Source: Apoda limacodes
Taxonomy: Eukaryota > Arthropoda > Insecta > Lepidoptera > Limacodidae
Reading direction: 5' to 3'
Assembly: GCA_946406115.1 (NCBI GenBank)
Contig: OX291542.1
Span: 21,773,321 to 21,837,320 of the forward strand
Length of the DNA stretch: 64,000 bases
The notes under the pieces are model-generated. The model did no database searches, was not told where the DNA came from, and saw only the letters and a program-made list of their open reading frames with translations. The position numbers and the translations under genes are program-made. Positions within the stretch are counted from its first letter, which is position 1, and every line of letters begins with the position of its first letter. Shown here piece after piece: positions 12,090 through 22,683 of this stretch.

Positions 12090-12497
12090 TTAGGGTTCCG
12101 TACCTAAAGAGTACCAACGGAGTCCTATTAGTAAGCCTACGCTGTCTGACTGTCTATCTGCCCGATCTTTAAGACCGAAATAGTTAGAAGCCTGATTTTT
12201 TTACAAAATACGTGTTATAGTGGCGGATTATATAACAAATAATAACAAGTTAAAAAGTAAAAAATTTAGGCGTGAAACACGTTTTTGCTAAAATGTAAAA
12301 ACCGCAATGCATATAAACTTCAAACTTGCAGTGCAAAATACTCTGAGCTTTATATAAAGCTTTATATAGTATAACAATAAATAATAAAAACCGGCAAAAT
12401 GTAAGACGACCTCGAGCCATCTTAAATTACGGAATCAGCGCTATCTAGCGATTATTTAGAGAAACAGCAACACATTTGTTTATTGGAAATTATTTTT

Positions 12498-12990
12498 GAC
12501 CGACTTCAAAAAAATTAAAAGGGTATAAGTATACGTATTAAGTACTACCTAGGTGTACCCAGGAGGTCCCATAGTAATGTAATGAATTTAAAAATTGAAC
12601 TTTTGGAGAAAAAAATAATATAAGTTCATTTGTATATAGATCTGGAACTGGTTTTATGTTGATAATTGTATAAAATTTTGTTTTGAATATTTTTAGTGTA
12701 CGAGGAAAAAAGTAATTCGTCACTCAAAAGTAATAAATAAAAACATTTAAACACAAAAAACAACCGGCTTCAAAAAGATGCACAAATGAAGATAAAAATA
12801 ATTATGTACTTATTTCCAAATATCTGATCTAAATTAGAAACAATTTTTGAAGCTGGATATTTTTTCTGTTAAAAAGTTTTTTTTTTTTTTTTTAAAGTTT
12901 TTATTCTAATTACATGAAATGCAGATCAGATTTTTGGAAATAAGTAATTATTTTTACCTTTTATTGTTTTTTTTTATGTTTAAAAGATTT
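12498..12990 (+). repeat. 'CCGACTTCAAAAA' repeat, copy 2, nested
   Basis: Starts GACCGACTTCAAAAAAATT and shares the copy-1 landmarks listed for 1758-2165, including CAACCGGCTTCAAAAAGATG. Its 3' half contains an inverted repeat: arms at about 12787-12830 (TAAAAATAATTATGTACTTA..) and 12915-12960 (..TAAGTAATTATTTTTACC) around a poly-T run, able to fold into a hairpin. It sits inside the 12090-13113 repeat, so it inserted later. Confidence 0.7.
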
Positions 12991-12994
12991 TTGA

Positions 12995-13042
12995 AGTTAA
13001 GCAACGTCGGGCTTAGTCAGTCAATGGATGGGTATTAGCTTA
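12995..13042 (+). repeat. 5S rRNA-derived block (not a 5S gene)
   Basis: GTTAAGCAACGTCGGGCTTA, then GTCAGTCAATGGATGGGT, corresponds to the internal to 3' half of eukaryotic 5S rRNA (around the AAGTTAAGCAAC...GATGGGTGACCGC segment). Only ~48 nt is present, the GTGACCGC is changed, and the 5' half is absent, so it is a repeat-borne fossil. Confidence 0.8.
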
Positions 13043-13113
13043 GGGGCACATTATTTTTGTTTGAGTTCGTAAATTATCACGATGCGTAAGTCCGACACGC
13101 ACTTGACTGATTT

Positions 13114-15199
13114 TTTACATGCGAAATAAAGTCTGTTTAATCATTTATCCATAATACTAGCTTTAACTGCGGCTCCACTGAGAGGTTATGTGAGGTTAAA
13201 CAAAATAAGATAATTAAAAAAGGGTGTAGTTATAGTGCGTCCACTGACTTTCGCATTTATAATATAGGTTAGTAAGTGGTTATGTTTACATTAGTATACG
13301 TAAACTTTAGAGTTATACTGTGGACTTGTTACCACCATCCAGCTACAGTAAACGTTCATTGTTTACGTGTCCTCACACCTGTTGTTAAATTTATCATAAA
13401 ACTAACAAAACTCTACAACTTTTGTTCAGAACTTTGCTTCCAGCAGTTATAGCGCTGGCGCTAGTTAAATGGAACATAAACATTTGCTTACACCTTAGGC
13501 TTAAAGTTTTTAATTTGTAGCTTACAAATTGGTAAGCCAGTAAAGGCAAATGAACCCATTTCGGTTTAGTCAAGCCTATAGACTCCGAGTTCTGTAATCT
13601 GTTTTATGGAGTGTGCAATAGCCTCACAAAAATGACCATCCTTTAGAACGAGACAAAGCGAACTTGTGGTCTCTTTTCTGTTTTTAATAACATTCGTGAT
13701 TTTATTTGTTTATGTTTACGCCTATGCGGAGACGTAAGCATAGCTAATTGCTTCCTAGTGTAACAGCGATATCCAACGCGTAAATCTTGCGAAAAATCAA
13801 TAAAACGTCGTTTATAAAAAAAAACGATAGTTATCAAAAAACTGGTTTAAGCATATTAAGATATATTATTTATTGCCTCTTAACCTTTTTTAAAAAATCG
13901 CGAAATAGCCGTTCGTTTGAAAAAATAGCCTTCGGTTCAACTAAAAATGTGTGGGAAACAAGGTTTTTCCTAAAAATAATAGCAACTTTGAATTGCATTT
14001 TATCTTTTTTTTATTATTGAAGTCGCCTCAATATTATTGAAATTCGGAACGGACTCTTAGAAAATGAAACCCTTATTTATTAAGAGTACAGTACAATACT
14101 TATTAGTAGAGTATTAAGAGGATACGATTCGTGGCGCCTCGCAGCGTGTTTCATACTACCTGTACTTAGATAACTCTAGTAAAACAACATTATCAGTCAA
14201 CTGCCTCAATTCCTTGAACAAGGAGGAAGACTGCAAAAGTAATTTTTGAGGAAAATTGTCTATTTGGAGTCATTCTCTCAAGTTTTATGAAATTATTTAA
14301 ATTAACCCCTAATTGAATTACAAAACAATTCCACGAAAACAAGATTCTTCCATTTTACTTAGTAAAATATGCAAAAACTAAAATTAAATAGAAGAACGAA
14401 GCAACAAATGTTGCCAGTTTATTTTTATCCTTCCGGACAAATTATGAAAATGTTATTTTCGTTGCGGGACTTTGATTAACTTCATGTCTGTGGGTTTTTA
14501 GGTTATATATTTTTCTTAAAAAAGATTAAAACAAGAGTTAGAGTGTGAATACTAAAACCCTACTTCTAAAGTTATATCAAAGATGACGTTTATCTTCATT
14601 TCCTTTGTGACCTCGTCTAGTGGCCTTTCATTTAGTAAGTAATTATCAAAACCTCATTCATCAAAATCGGCTAATTAGTTAAGCCGCTACGGTGGAACAT
14701 ACGTAAATACAAACATACATACTAAGGCTGCTAAAATCAAAACCCTTCCTTTCAGATTTGCCGTAATCGGGTAAAAAAGAAACAGCACTGTAACAGTATT
14801 AGAGCCCTATTATCTTTTTGGGTGTGGAACCTTTAAAAGGTTAAGGTTGGCCTATATGGGATTGGTTGGGATATATATATTATAAAATTTTATTTGCGTA
14901 GGTACATTGTTTAAGAATTTTTAAAGATTAAGAGATACATATTTAGCTTAATAACAAAGCAGCTATTATGAAAATTGATAATAACACAAAATAAATTGAA
15001 AGTTCATTTTTTTTAAACCGACAAATAAAATATGATTAATAATAAATTTTTGATCTTTGTTATTAAAAATATAGATCATATATCCAATGATTTTGTCTAA
15101 ACAAAAATTTGATAGTTGTTTTGGTTTTTTAAGGTTAGAGGATAAAAACATTTTATTGCAGACCCAATTTTTTACAAACCTAAATTCATGTATTTATTA
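13114..15199. other. Unassigned stretch; one repeat tail at 14.6-14.8 kb
   Basis: Mostly AT-rich with no gene recognised. Around 13250-13270 is a scrap TTTCGCATTTATAATATAGG like a Helitron 5' end in reverse. At about 14600-14790 the phrase AAGCCGCTACGGTGGAACAT..ACATACTAAGGCTGCTAAAAT..GTAATCGGGTAAAAA resembles a common 3' tail of dispersed moth retroelements. Paired frames at 13643-14020 look like chance. Confidence 0.5.
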
Positions 15200-15203
15200 T
15201 ATA

Positions 15204-15642
15204 TGACGGCGCGTAGTGTATTCTGTAATTAAAACAGACAAAATTGTACATAGTTATCATTATTTGAATTTTGATTGATTCTGTACTCCAAATTATTTAA
15301 GTATCGATTTTGAAAACTTAAATCGAATAATAATCGATTATATTTAATTTATTAATTTACGAGCGGGTAACTCCGAATAGGGTAGAGGCCGTGCGCTCGT
15401 GGGGGTTAATAGTCTGGGGCGTGGGTAACGGTAAGGCGCGAGCGTTGTCAGTCAGTGAGTTTTTCGTTGGACAGGCAGCAACCAAAGCGCACGTGTGTGG
15501 TGAGAGTGATATTTTGTTAATAACTGTAATTTAAATTAATAAGTGATTGTGATTCCTTCGATACGTGCTTTTATTTGGAGTTCCGCCCACCTTGGACGAC
15601 ATGAGCCGAGACCGCATCGGTGGCTTTCCGGACGCTCCGACA
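15204..15642 (+). repeat. 5' LTR
   Basis: Starts TGACGGCGCGTAGTG and ends GACGCTCCGACA. Its boundary is set by comparison with the downstream copy: identity resumes and stops at the same points in both, with indels between. For example, ~40 bp near 15390-15435 is missing in the 3' copy, while the 3' copy has ~35 bp extra near 20310-20345. Unusually, the presumed gag start ATG at 15601 lies inside the LTR. Confidence 0.9.
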
Positions 15643-16507
15643 TCAGAAGCGGGATTACCAGAGGCGTCCCAGGAACAGCATACAGGTCAGAACGTTCAGT
15701 TATTACGCGACAATGAGTGCGATCGCTGGAAATCTCTTTTTGAAATGCAACAGCGCACCATGGGTGACTTAATACGTACATTAAAAGAGCCACGTGTGGC
15801 CGAATTGAAAATATCACTACCCGAATTCAATCCTGATAACCACGACTGTGATGCTCGCGCTTGGTGTGAGACTGTAGATTTGTGTTTACAAGAAAGGCCT
15901 CTGTCAGGCAGTAATTTAATAATATCAATGAGTAAAGCACTGAAGGGGCACCACTGCGTCATGGTTAGCCCAGGCTAGTTTTCCTGGAATTACCTGGGCG
16001 CAGCTGAAGGATCAGTTTTTAGCTGGATTTGATTTTGTGGAAATTCCGGCTGCAAATTTATGGCAATTGCTTAACGGAAACCCTAAGGAAGGCGAATGCT
16101 TGTCATCCTATGCAAGTCGGCTTATGAATGCTTTAACTGCGCGGTGGAAGTCTTTGTCAGTGGAACAGATTGCAATCGCGGTTACCTTAGCACATACTAC
16201 AAGGATTGAACCGCGCCTTCAACGTATATAATTTACTATTGATATCGATACCCGCAATAAACTGCAGCAGGAGCTCATGGCTTTTACGTTCAGAAAAAGA
16301 GGACCTCCAGTTCAAGAAAAGGCTGCCTTGATCATAGAAGCAAAAAGGCCTCGTATTGAACATTCGCGGAGATGCTATAATTGTGGCAGACTAGGTCACA
16401 TCTCTAGTGATTGTCGTGGTAACTCCAGTCGTAACAGCAGCACTAGCGCGCGTTCTGAGTTTTCAGGCACCTCCTTACCAACTCAGTCCAGACGGCGCTG
16501 TGTGTAA
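15601..16507 (+). pseudogene. Gypsy gag (broken)
   Basis: Capsid/nucleocapsid precursor of the LTR element. Frame 1 starts at the ATG at 15601 and runs to a stop at 15976-15978. The next part continues in another frame from about 15965 to a stop at 16229 and then in the same frame to 16507, so at least one frameshift and one internal stop break it. A capsid-like segment (ELKISLPEFNP..., W..L, QL..QF) is followed by a CCHC zinc knuckle, CYNCGRLGHISSDC (about 16373-16414), placed near the C-terminus as expected for gag. The first 14 codons come from the LTR and the next few from the primer-binding site. Confidence 0.88.
15643..15656 (+). promoter_or_regulatory. Candidate primer-binding site (tRNA-Leu-like)
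   Basis: TCAGAAGCGGGATT follows the LTR end directly. It is the complement of a typical insect tRNA-Leu 3' acceptor/T-arm stretch (AATCCCGCTTCTGA, before CACCA), recalled from memory. The TGGTG that should pair with the tRNA's CACCA end is not present; the LTR ends CGACA. The match supports the LTR boundary, but the missing CCA complement leaves doubt. Confidence 0.5.
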
Positions 16508-16664
16508 TGTCCAAAAAAATATTTATTTAATATTTTTTATTTATATATTTATATTGTTTCAATTCCGGTGCCGAGTGTTCTTTAATAAGGCAAAGTATAG
16601 CTAATAGATTTCCTGGTAAACGAAGTTATAGCTCAGTACAATTATTGGGTTAGGAAATACGAGT

Positions 16665-17805
16665 GTGAATAGCAACGTGCAAATCCTGTCTAAAGTGTCG
16701 ATCCAAGGTTACACAGTGCAGTTGTTATTTCACATAGATGCCGTTATTTCTTACAATATTATGATAGGAAGGGAGCTACTCGCGTTAGGTTTTTCTATTG
16801 AACTCTTTGAGAGAAGTCTTATTCTAAAAAAAACCAAGATTGTTTCTGTCTGTGACGTAGGGCTAAAACTTAGCAATTTTGATGGCATAGCAAGTGATTT
16901 GGGTGAGGTCGAAAGACAGCAGTTAATTTCATTGTTGGAAAAGCATTCTAGTTATTTTGTAGAGGGCACGCCAACTGGCAGGGTAAGCACAGGTCAGCTT
17001 GACATTAAGTTGGTTGACCCTAATCGCACGGTGCAGCGTAGACCCTATAGATTAAGTCCTGAAGAAAAATATGAGGTACGCACTCAAATTCAAGAGCTTT
17101 TGTCGGCTGGCATTCTTCGCGAAAGCTGTTCTCCTTTTGCAAGCCCAATCTTGTTGGTTAAAAAGAAAGAGGGAACGGATAGATAATGTGTCGATTACAG
17201 AGAATCGAATAGTAACACGGTGCCTGATCGATATCCGCTGCCACTTATTTCTGATCAAATTCAGCGCTTAGTGGAGGCAAACTACTTCACTTTCTTAGAT
17301 ATGGCCAGTGGATATCATCAGATACCGGTACAAGAGGATTCCATTGAACGTACACCTTCGTTACACCGGACGGGCAGTTTGAATACTTAGCCATGCCGTT
17401 TGGTCTTCGAAATTCTCCAGCAGTTTACCAACGAGCCATTAACAAGGCTCTTGGGAACTTAACTGAATCTTTCGATATCGTTTATATTGATGACGTCATT
17501 ATTCCATCACGTACAATATAAGAAGGTATAGAGAGACTACAACTTGTGTTGACAGCCTTGAAAAAAGCCGGTTTTTCATTAAACATTAAAAAAATGTGCT
17601 TTTCTTAGAACAAGAGTTGAATTTTTAGGTTTTGAGGTATCGTCCGGCGAGTTAAGGCCAAACCCGCGCAAAATTCGAGCTCTTACTGAACTCCCCCACC
17701 TAAAACAGTGACTCAGGTTCGCCAATTTCTTGGGTTAGCTTCTTATTTCCGACAATTTGTGTCTGCGATTTCGCAGAAAGCAAGCCTAGAGGGCTTGGCC
17801 TTACT
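16665..17805 (+). pseudogene. Gypsy protease/reverse transcriptase (broken)
   Basis: The first frame (16665-17186) covers a degraded protease-to-RT linker (an IMIGRELL-like end of protease) and the start of RT (YRLSPEEKYEVRTQI, SPFASPILLVKKKEG). A TAA at 17184 replaces the residue before CVDYRE. RT then continues through PLISDQIQ, YFTFLDMASGYHQIPV, and, after a one-base shift near 17345, FEYLAMPFGLRNSPAVYQR and the catalytic YIDD at 17483-17494. Further stops occur at about 17519 and 17608, and another shift follows FLGFEVSSGELRPNPRKI. The domain order and YIDD box are standard Ty3/Gypsy, but the frame is dead. Confidence 0.92.
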
Positions 17806-18227
17806 TTGGGTAAAGGAAAAATCAATTGGACACCCGAATTTAAGAAAATTCGAAACATGATTATAAACATACTAACAGACAAACCCGTATTAACTATCTT
17901 CGATCCAGATCTGTCCACGGAATTACATACAGACGCCAGCGCTGAAGGTTATGGTGCGATACTTATGCAGCGCTCTAATGGAAAATTGCACGTCGTTGAG
18001 TATTACAGTCGCCGAACATCTAGCGCTGAATCAAAGTACCACTCATATGAGTTGGCGACGCTTGCGGTAGTGAATGCTATCAAGCATTTTCGACATTATT
18101 TGCTGGGTAGGAAATTTGTGGTTGTGACGGAGTGTAACGCAGTCAAAGCATCTAAATCGAAAGTTGATCTCACTCCTCGTGTGCATAGGTGGTGGTGTTT
18201 CTTACAAACATTTGATTTTGCAAACAC
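17806..18227 (+). pseudogene. Gypsy RNase H segment
   Basis: Frame 1 carries the RNase H domain: LHTDASAEGYGAILMQ with the first catalytic Asp (about 17932), VVEYYSRRTSSAESKYHSYELATLAVVNA with the catalytic Glu in the YELAT block, then FRHYLLGRKFVV and TECNAV, where the usual TDC/TDH Asp is replaced by Glu. The frame runs on to 18312, but the downstream coding switches to the integrase frame near 18228. Part of the broken pol polyprotein. Confidence 0.9.
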
Positions 18228-19548
18228 ATGGGTCACGTCGATTTCCTCTCACGTAACCTTTTGCCTTCTTCAGAGCCAATTGTCAGGGTTGATCAAAAAC
18301 GAATTGATTTAGCAGAGATCTATGATGTTTGGTTGCAGGCTGAACAAGAGAAAAATGCTGACATCAGTTCAACCAAGCTAACCAAGCTTCAATCGAACGA
18401 ACTTAATAATCACATAGCTAAAACTTATGAGATCAGGCGTGGTTTTCTCCACCGTAAAATTGATAGAAAAAATAAAAGTACTTGGTTACCTATGGTACCT
18501 AGAGCTTTCCAGTGGGCTATTCACGAAAATGTTAAGCATTTAGGATGGGAAAAGACCCTGGAGAAGGTTTATTGTCATTTTTGGTTTCCGAATATGAATA
18601 AATACGTGCGGAAATTTGTAGAAAATTGTATCACGTGTCGTATGGCTAAATCTAACTTGGGCAAAGTTCAAGCCGAGTTACACCCTATTCCAAAAACCAC
18701 TGTACCATGGCATACTTTTCATATGGATGCAACGGGAAAACTGAGTGGGACGAAAGATAGCAAAGAGTACGTATTTGTGTCTATAGATGGGTTTACAAAA
18801 TACGTTATTGTACAACACTCTCGTAGTATAGATTCGAATAGTGCCATCAGGGCTCTCAAATTTAATGTTTCATTATTTGGCGCACCTACGCGTATTATAG
18901 CCGATCAGGGTCGATGTTTTACAGGAAAGGAATTTAGGGACTTTTGCAATTCCCACAATATTAACCTTCACATTGTATCTACCGGGACTAGTCGCGCTAA
19001 TGGGCAGGTAGAACGGGTAATGTCTACGTTAAAGAATATGTTAACTGCTGTTGAAACCAATAAAAAAAGGGTCGTGGCAAAATGCGTTGCCTGATATCCA
19101 ACTTGCTATTAACTGCACCATGAGTAGGGTTACAAAAGTGAGTCCTTTAGAATTATTAATTGGAAAGGTTGCTAGGCCCCTTAACTTAATGACTTTGGAA
19201 ACAGACGAGACAGGGATTGACTTAGACTTTGTTAGGGAGCGGTCGGCACGGGAGATCGAGACTAACGCTTCATCCGACAAGCATAAGTTTGATAAAGGTA
19301 AAGCAAAGGTCAAAAGATTTAAGTTTGGTGATTATGTACCATTAAGAAAATCAAGAGCCTATAAGGTGGTTGAGCTGTTGGATGGTGACAGATATCTACA
19401 TAGAGCCCTGAACTCCAACAGAACGTATAAATATGCACATGATCGCGTATGTGCTATGCCTGAGTATTACGTACCGCTGGAGTTGAGTGCCGGGTTGGAG
19501 ACCCCTACCAATCAATTAGAGTCAGTATGCGCCAATGACGGCAATTAG
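18228..19548 (+). pseudogene. Gypsy integrase (frameshifted C-terminus)
   Basis: Frame 3 (18228-19094) holds the zinc-binding HHCC region (HLGWEKTL...CITCRMAKS; H at about 18537, C-x2-C at about 18628-18640) and the catalytic core with D in MDAT, D in IIADQG (about 18897-18912) and E in NGQVERV (about 19000-19014), the DDE spacing expected of retroelement integrases. The C-terminal part moves to frame 1 at about 19051 and continues to a TAG at 19546 (residues LPDIQLAINCT, FKFGDYV..., a GPY/F-like basic tail without a clear GPF). One frameshift therefore separates core and C-terminus. Confidence 0.92.
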
Positions 19549-19639
19549 GAGTAATTACCCGTCTTTTAATTGTTTATAGGGGCCCAGTACTCCTTGACGT
19601 GTTACAAAATAACCTGTGCGGTATTGGCTAACGTTGACG

Positions 19640-19792
19640 AGCCTGTGTGGCAAGGACTGGCCTGTGTGGCAATGACTGGCCTGTGTGGCAATGACTGGCC
19701 TGTGTGGCGTTAATCGACCTGTGTGATATCGACTGACAAGCCTGTGTGGCATTGACCGACCTGTGTCATACTGACTGACAAGCCTGTGTGGC
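19640..19792 (+). repeat. Imperfect ~19-bp tandem repeat in element 3' region
   Basis: The unit GCCTGTGTGGCAATGACTG occurs about three times almost perfectly and then in looser copies (ACCTGTGTGATATCGACTG.., GCCTGTGTGGCATTGACCG..) up to about 19792. It lies between the integrase stop and the 3' LTR, in the non-coding tail. Its spacing varies in the later part, and no regular spacers are present. Confidence 0.9.
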
Positions 19793-20068
19793 CTCTACTC
19801 GATAGTGTCTGTAATGTGCTGGCTAGTGCGGTGAAGCGGTTTGGCCTCTATAGTGTTGTATACCATATTAGATGTTGTAACTAAAGACTGTGTTATGATC
19901 TGGGTAGAGTGATTGAGTCCTGAAATTTTATAAAGTGTTTATATTGCAGCGTACAATTGGCCAGGGTGGCCGAGTGAAGAGTTTTGTAAATCACTGTTTA
20001 TTATTTGTCCATAGATATTGAAGAGGACATCGCTACACACGAGGACGTGTGAAGATGCAGGACGGCCG

Positions 20069-20505
20069 TGACGGCGCGTAGTGTATTCTGTAATTAAAAC
20101 AGACAAAATTGTACATAGTTATCATTATTTGAATTTTGATTGATTCTGTACTCCAAATTAGTTAAGTATCGAGTTTGAAAACTTAAATCGAATAATAATC
20201 AAATATGTTTAATTTATTAATTTACGAGCGGGTAACTTCGAATAGGGTAGTGGCCGTGCGAGCGTTGTCAGTCAGTGAGTTTTTCGTTAGACAGAAACAA
20301 AGCGCACGTGCCGCTAACCTATTGGCTCGTAATCCATTTGCATCCTGTGGTGAGAGTGATATTTTGTTAATAACTGTAATTCAAATTAATAAGTGATTGT
20401 GATTCCTTTGATACGTGCTTTTATTTTGGAGTTCCGCCATCTTAAACGCCCACCTTGGACGACATGAGCCGAGACTGCATCGGTGTTTTTCCGGACGCTC
20501 CGACA
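20069..20505 (+). repeat. 3' LTR
   Basis: Second copy of the LTR, TGACGGCGCG...CGACA. It is preceded by GAAGATGCAGGACGGCCG, a purine-rich stretch in the place of the polypurine tract. Like the 5' copy it includes ATGAGCCGAGAC at 20464 and the first codons of gag. It ends against TATATATTTTTTTC. Confidence 0.9.
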
Positions 20506-20509
20506 TATA

Positions 20510-21337
20510 TATTTTTTTCAGTGGCGTTTCCTTACAAAAACCGGCTTTACAAATTAACAAAAAACAATTGAAAAAATCTGGTGCGATCCGAAATGATAGG
20601 TGAACTACGGCAAAACTAACTGTTGAGGCGCCTCCAGACCTTACTTACTAATTACAATGCGTGCGATTTTAATACGAAGGTATAACATAAGAGGCAAGGC
20701 GAGTCACAACATTTTTCTTTTGACTGTCAGTAGGTACATTCACCATACAAAAAATGGACATCATACATTATGCAGCCAATTTTATTGGTCAAAATAAAAT
20801 ACATGAAAGCTATTATTTATTTTGTTATTCTAAATTTTGTGGAACTTACAAGTACGCAAGCCCAAAAGCATCTCAATTTTTTTTGTTCAACCTCCATAAA
20901 ATATATTCAATTGCCGTTATAAATGACCTTTAATGAGTTTAAAACATGAGCACTTTTGTATTTTTATGTAAAAGCTAATTGTTATTCTATTATTAGTCAA
21001 AGAAATTTTGAAAATGTGAATTGTAAGATAATTTCCTTCATGTAAATATATTAAACATAGAATATTGTAACTGTAATATAAAAATAGAAAACAAAGCTAT
21101 TTATTTAGGTCATGGACCCGAATTATGAGATTTCCAGAAGAGTAATTCTGATGACAAAGGTTATATAAAATTTTATCTCTCTTTTTTGCTTCTTTTGCCC
21201 TTTTATGTTATTATTGAGTATGTTCTTATGAGTATTATTCTTTAGGGGTCTCTTATAAAAATTATTTTAAGGATAAAGTATTGATCCGCACTAAATTTAA
21301 ATTAAGGCACCAACACTTTTCTCTTATTTACAACTAG
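20510..21337. other. Unassigned AT-rich stretch
   Basis: After the 3' LTR comes a GC-richer patch (20610-20720) and then AT-rich sequence. No gene, RNA or repeat recognised. Confidence 0.5.
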
Positions 21338-21545
21338 CTTTTGCCAGCGACTCCGCCCTCTATAAATTTTCGGTATTTTCATTAAAAGCCCCCGTACGAG
21401 AATTGTATGGAGAGGAAAATCAGTTTTTGCCTGTAACACAATGCCTGTGGACACAGTGTTTTGCGTAACACTATGCTATGGAGATAGTGCTACAAAAGCA
21501 AGAGTAGACCTACTTCTTGGTATCCAATTGAGCTAAACTTTGTTA
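21338..21545 (-). mobile_element. Helitron-like 3' end (minus strand)
   Basis: Read in reverse, the end is ...GGGCGGAGTCGCTGGCAAAAGCTAG|TTG, the CTAG terminus with a preceding GC-rich short hairpin that is also seen at 24150-24175 and 50630-50648. The plus-strand sequence starts CAACTAGCTTTTGCCAGCGA at 21335. The 5' end of this copy is not identified. Confidence 0.65.
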
Positions 21546-21559
21546 AACTTCGGTGATAA

Positions 21560-22000
21560 TTCAATAATATGATACCCTGGAGCTGATCTGGTGATGGATC
21601 CAGAAATGGTCCTGGCTTTAGGAACTCTTTTAAAAAAACAATGGAACACCATTGAGTTTAGGTTTGTTTGATTTGCCTTAATAAGTACTTTAGTCTTAGA
21701 TGATATCAATGGTCTGATGAGGAAGCCTGAAGGTGGCTACGGCAACTCTAAAATGCAATTACGCAACCCCATGGAGTTTGGGCTCGTTTGATTTGTCGTG
21801 ACAGAACCTTTGTTCTTACATGATATCCAGGGTCTGATGATGAAGCCGTAAGGTAGCCACAGGAACTGTGTAACAAAACGACAAAACCAAGCAAGTGACG
21901 AAATTTATTGGCCATAAATATCACAAGCATTTTGATCTTAGATGATATACTGTGTAAAACAATCACACTTAAACAAGTAGACTTCAATCGCGCAGGTGAC
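21560..22000 (+). repeat. ~119-bp tandem repeat, about three copies
   Basis: GTTTGATTTGCCTTAATAAG...GATGATATCAATGGTCTGATGAGGAAGCC...GGTGGCTACGGCAACTC at 21661-21749 is repeated at 21780-21868 (GTTTGATTTGTCGTGACAG...ATGATATCCAGGGTCTGATGATGAAGCC...AGGTAGCCACAGGAACTG). A part is found earlier at 21570-21628 (GATCTGGTGATGGATCC...GGAACTC). A fragment of the next unit (TTTTGATCTTAGATGATATA) is near 21930. The minus-strand 96-residue frame across it is a by-product of the repeat. Confidence 0.8.
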
Positions 22001-22009
22001 ACGCACATT

Positions 22010-22683
22010 TTGTTAGTAATATATCGAAGTATAAACAAGCTGTGACATGATCAGCCATTTACGCGTGATTGAATCACACACTAACCCAAACATCCATCGC
22101 GACATTTTTTTTATTTTTTTAATTAAAAAACAACCATTGAATAACCATCCTTCAAATAATATATTTTTAATTTACTGTTCCTGCATAGGAACATATATGT
22201 GAGCAAATCTGAGAAATATCTTAGTATTTTTAAATACCAATTGAGCGTCCACAAAACATTATAAGACTTGAGCGTCCTTCATTTTGACATCGACGTTCAA
22301 AAATAGCACTTCACTTTTTTCCCAAGTGTCCAATTACTCAAGTAATTGAGTTCCGGATTTTAAAAGTGCAAAAGCACTAAGGGGATAAGATGGATTTTAA
22401 TCATTAATTTAATTTACTTTACCCGTTTGATATTGGAAGGATTTCAATAAACCACTTGTATCTTTAATTTGACTGGCAAAATTAAATACTTTTCTTGATG
22501 TTCTCTCAATAAACATTTAAAGAAACAGGTTAGCAATTTAATCATATTTTTAAACCGTTATATTTGGTCTCCAGACATAGCGTCACTATAATGCCAAGGT
22601 AATTATATCATACGCCAACAAATACTTATTACATTAAAAAAATCTAAGAATTGATTTTAACGATAAACCATAAATTTCTATTA
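22010..22683. other. Unassigned stretch
   Basis: AT-rich. A phrase CACTTTTTTCCCAAGTGTCCAATTACTCAAGTAATTGAG (split around 22312-22350) contains a short palindrome, TTACTCAAGTAA. Nothing else recognised. Confidence 0.5.

Larger units (their letters stand above)
12090..13113 (+). repeat. 5S-containing 'GGGTTCCGTACC' repeat, interrupted
   Basis: Begins AGGGTTCCGTACCTAAAGAG..CCAACGGAGTCCTATTA, continues through GTCTGACTGTCTATCTG and ATAGTGGCGGATTATATAACAA, and ends with a 5S rRNA-like block and a GCACTTGACTGATTTTTT tail. The same sequence of landmarks is seen uninterrupted at 27335-27887. Here a 'CCGACTTCAAAAA' repeat is nested just before the 5S-like block. No coding capacity. Confidence 0.75.
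15204..20505 (+). mobile_element. Ty3/Gypsy LTR retrotransposon, near full-length, inactive
   Basis: Two direct repeats of 439 and 437 bp (15204-15642, 20069-20505), each TG...CA, bracket gag, protease-RT, RNase H and integrase fragments in Ty3/Gypsy order (RT before integrase). TATA lies immediately outside both ends (15200-15203 and 20506-20509), consistent with a 4-bp target duplication, though the flank is AT-rich and this is weak by itself. Reading needs several frame changes and crosses stop codons. No envelope-like frame follows integrase; instead there is a tandem repeat tract. LTRs differ by several indels and scattered substitutions, so the insertion is not recent. Clade was not established. 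Confidence 0.93.

Noticed and set aside
19640..19792. Possible CRISPR-like array
   Set aside because: Units are contiguous and imperfect with no unique spacers, in a eukaryotic retrotransposon tail.
15204..20505. Endogenous retrovirus with envelope
   Set aside because: No frame between integrase and the 3' LTR shows signal peptide, furin site or membrane segment; only a tandem repeat is there.
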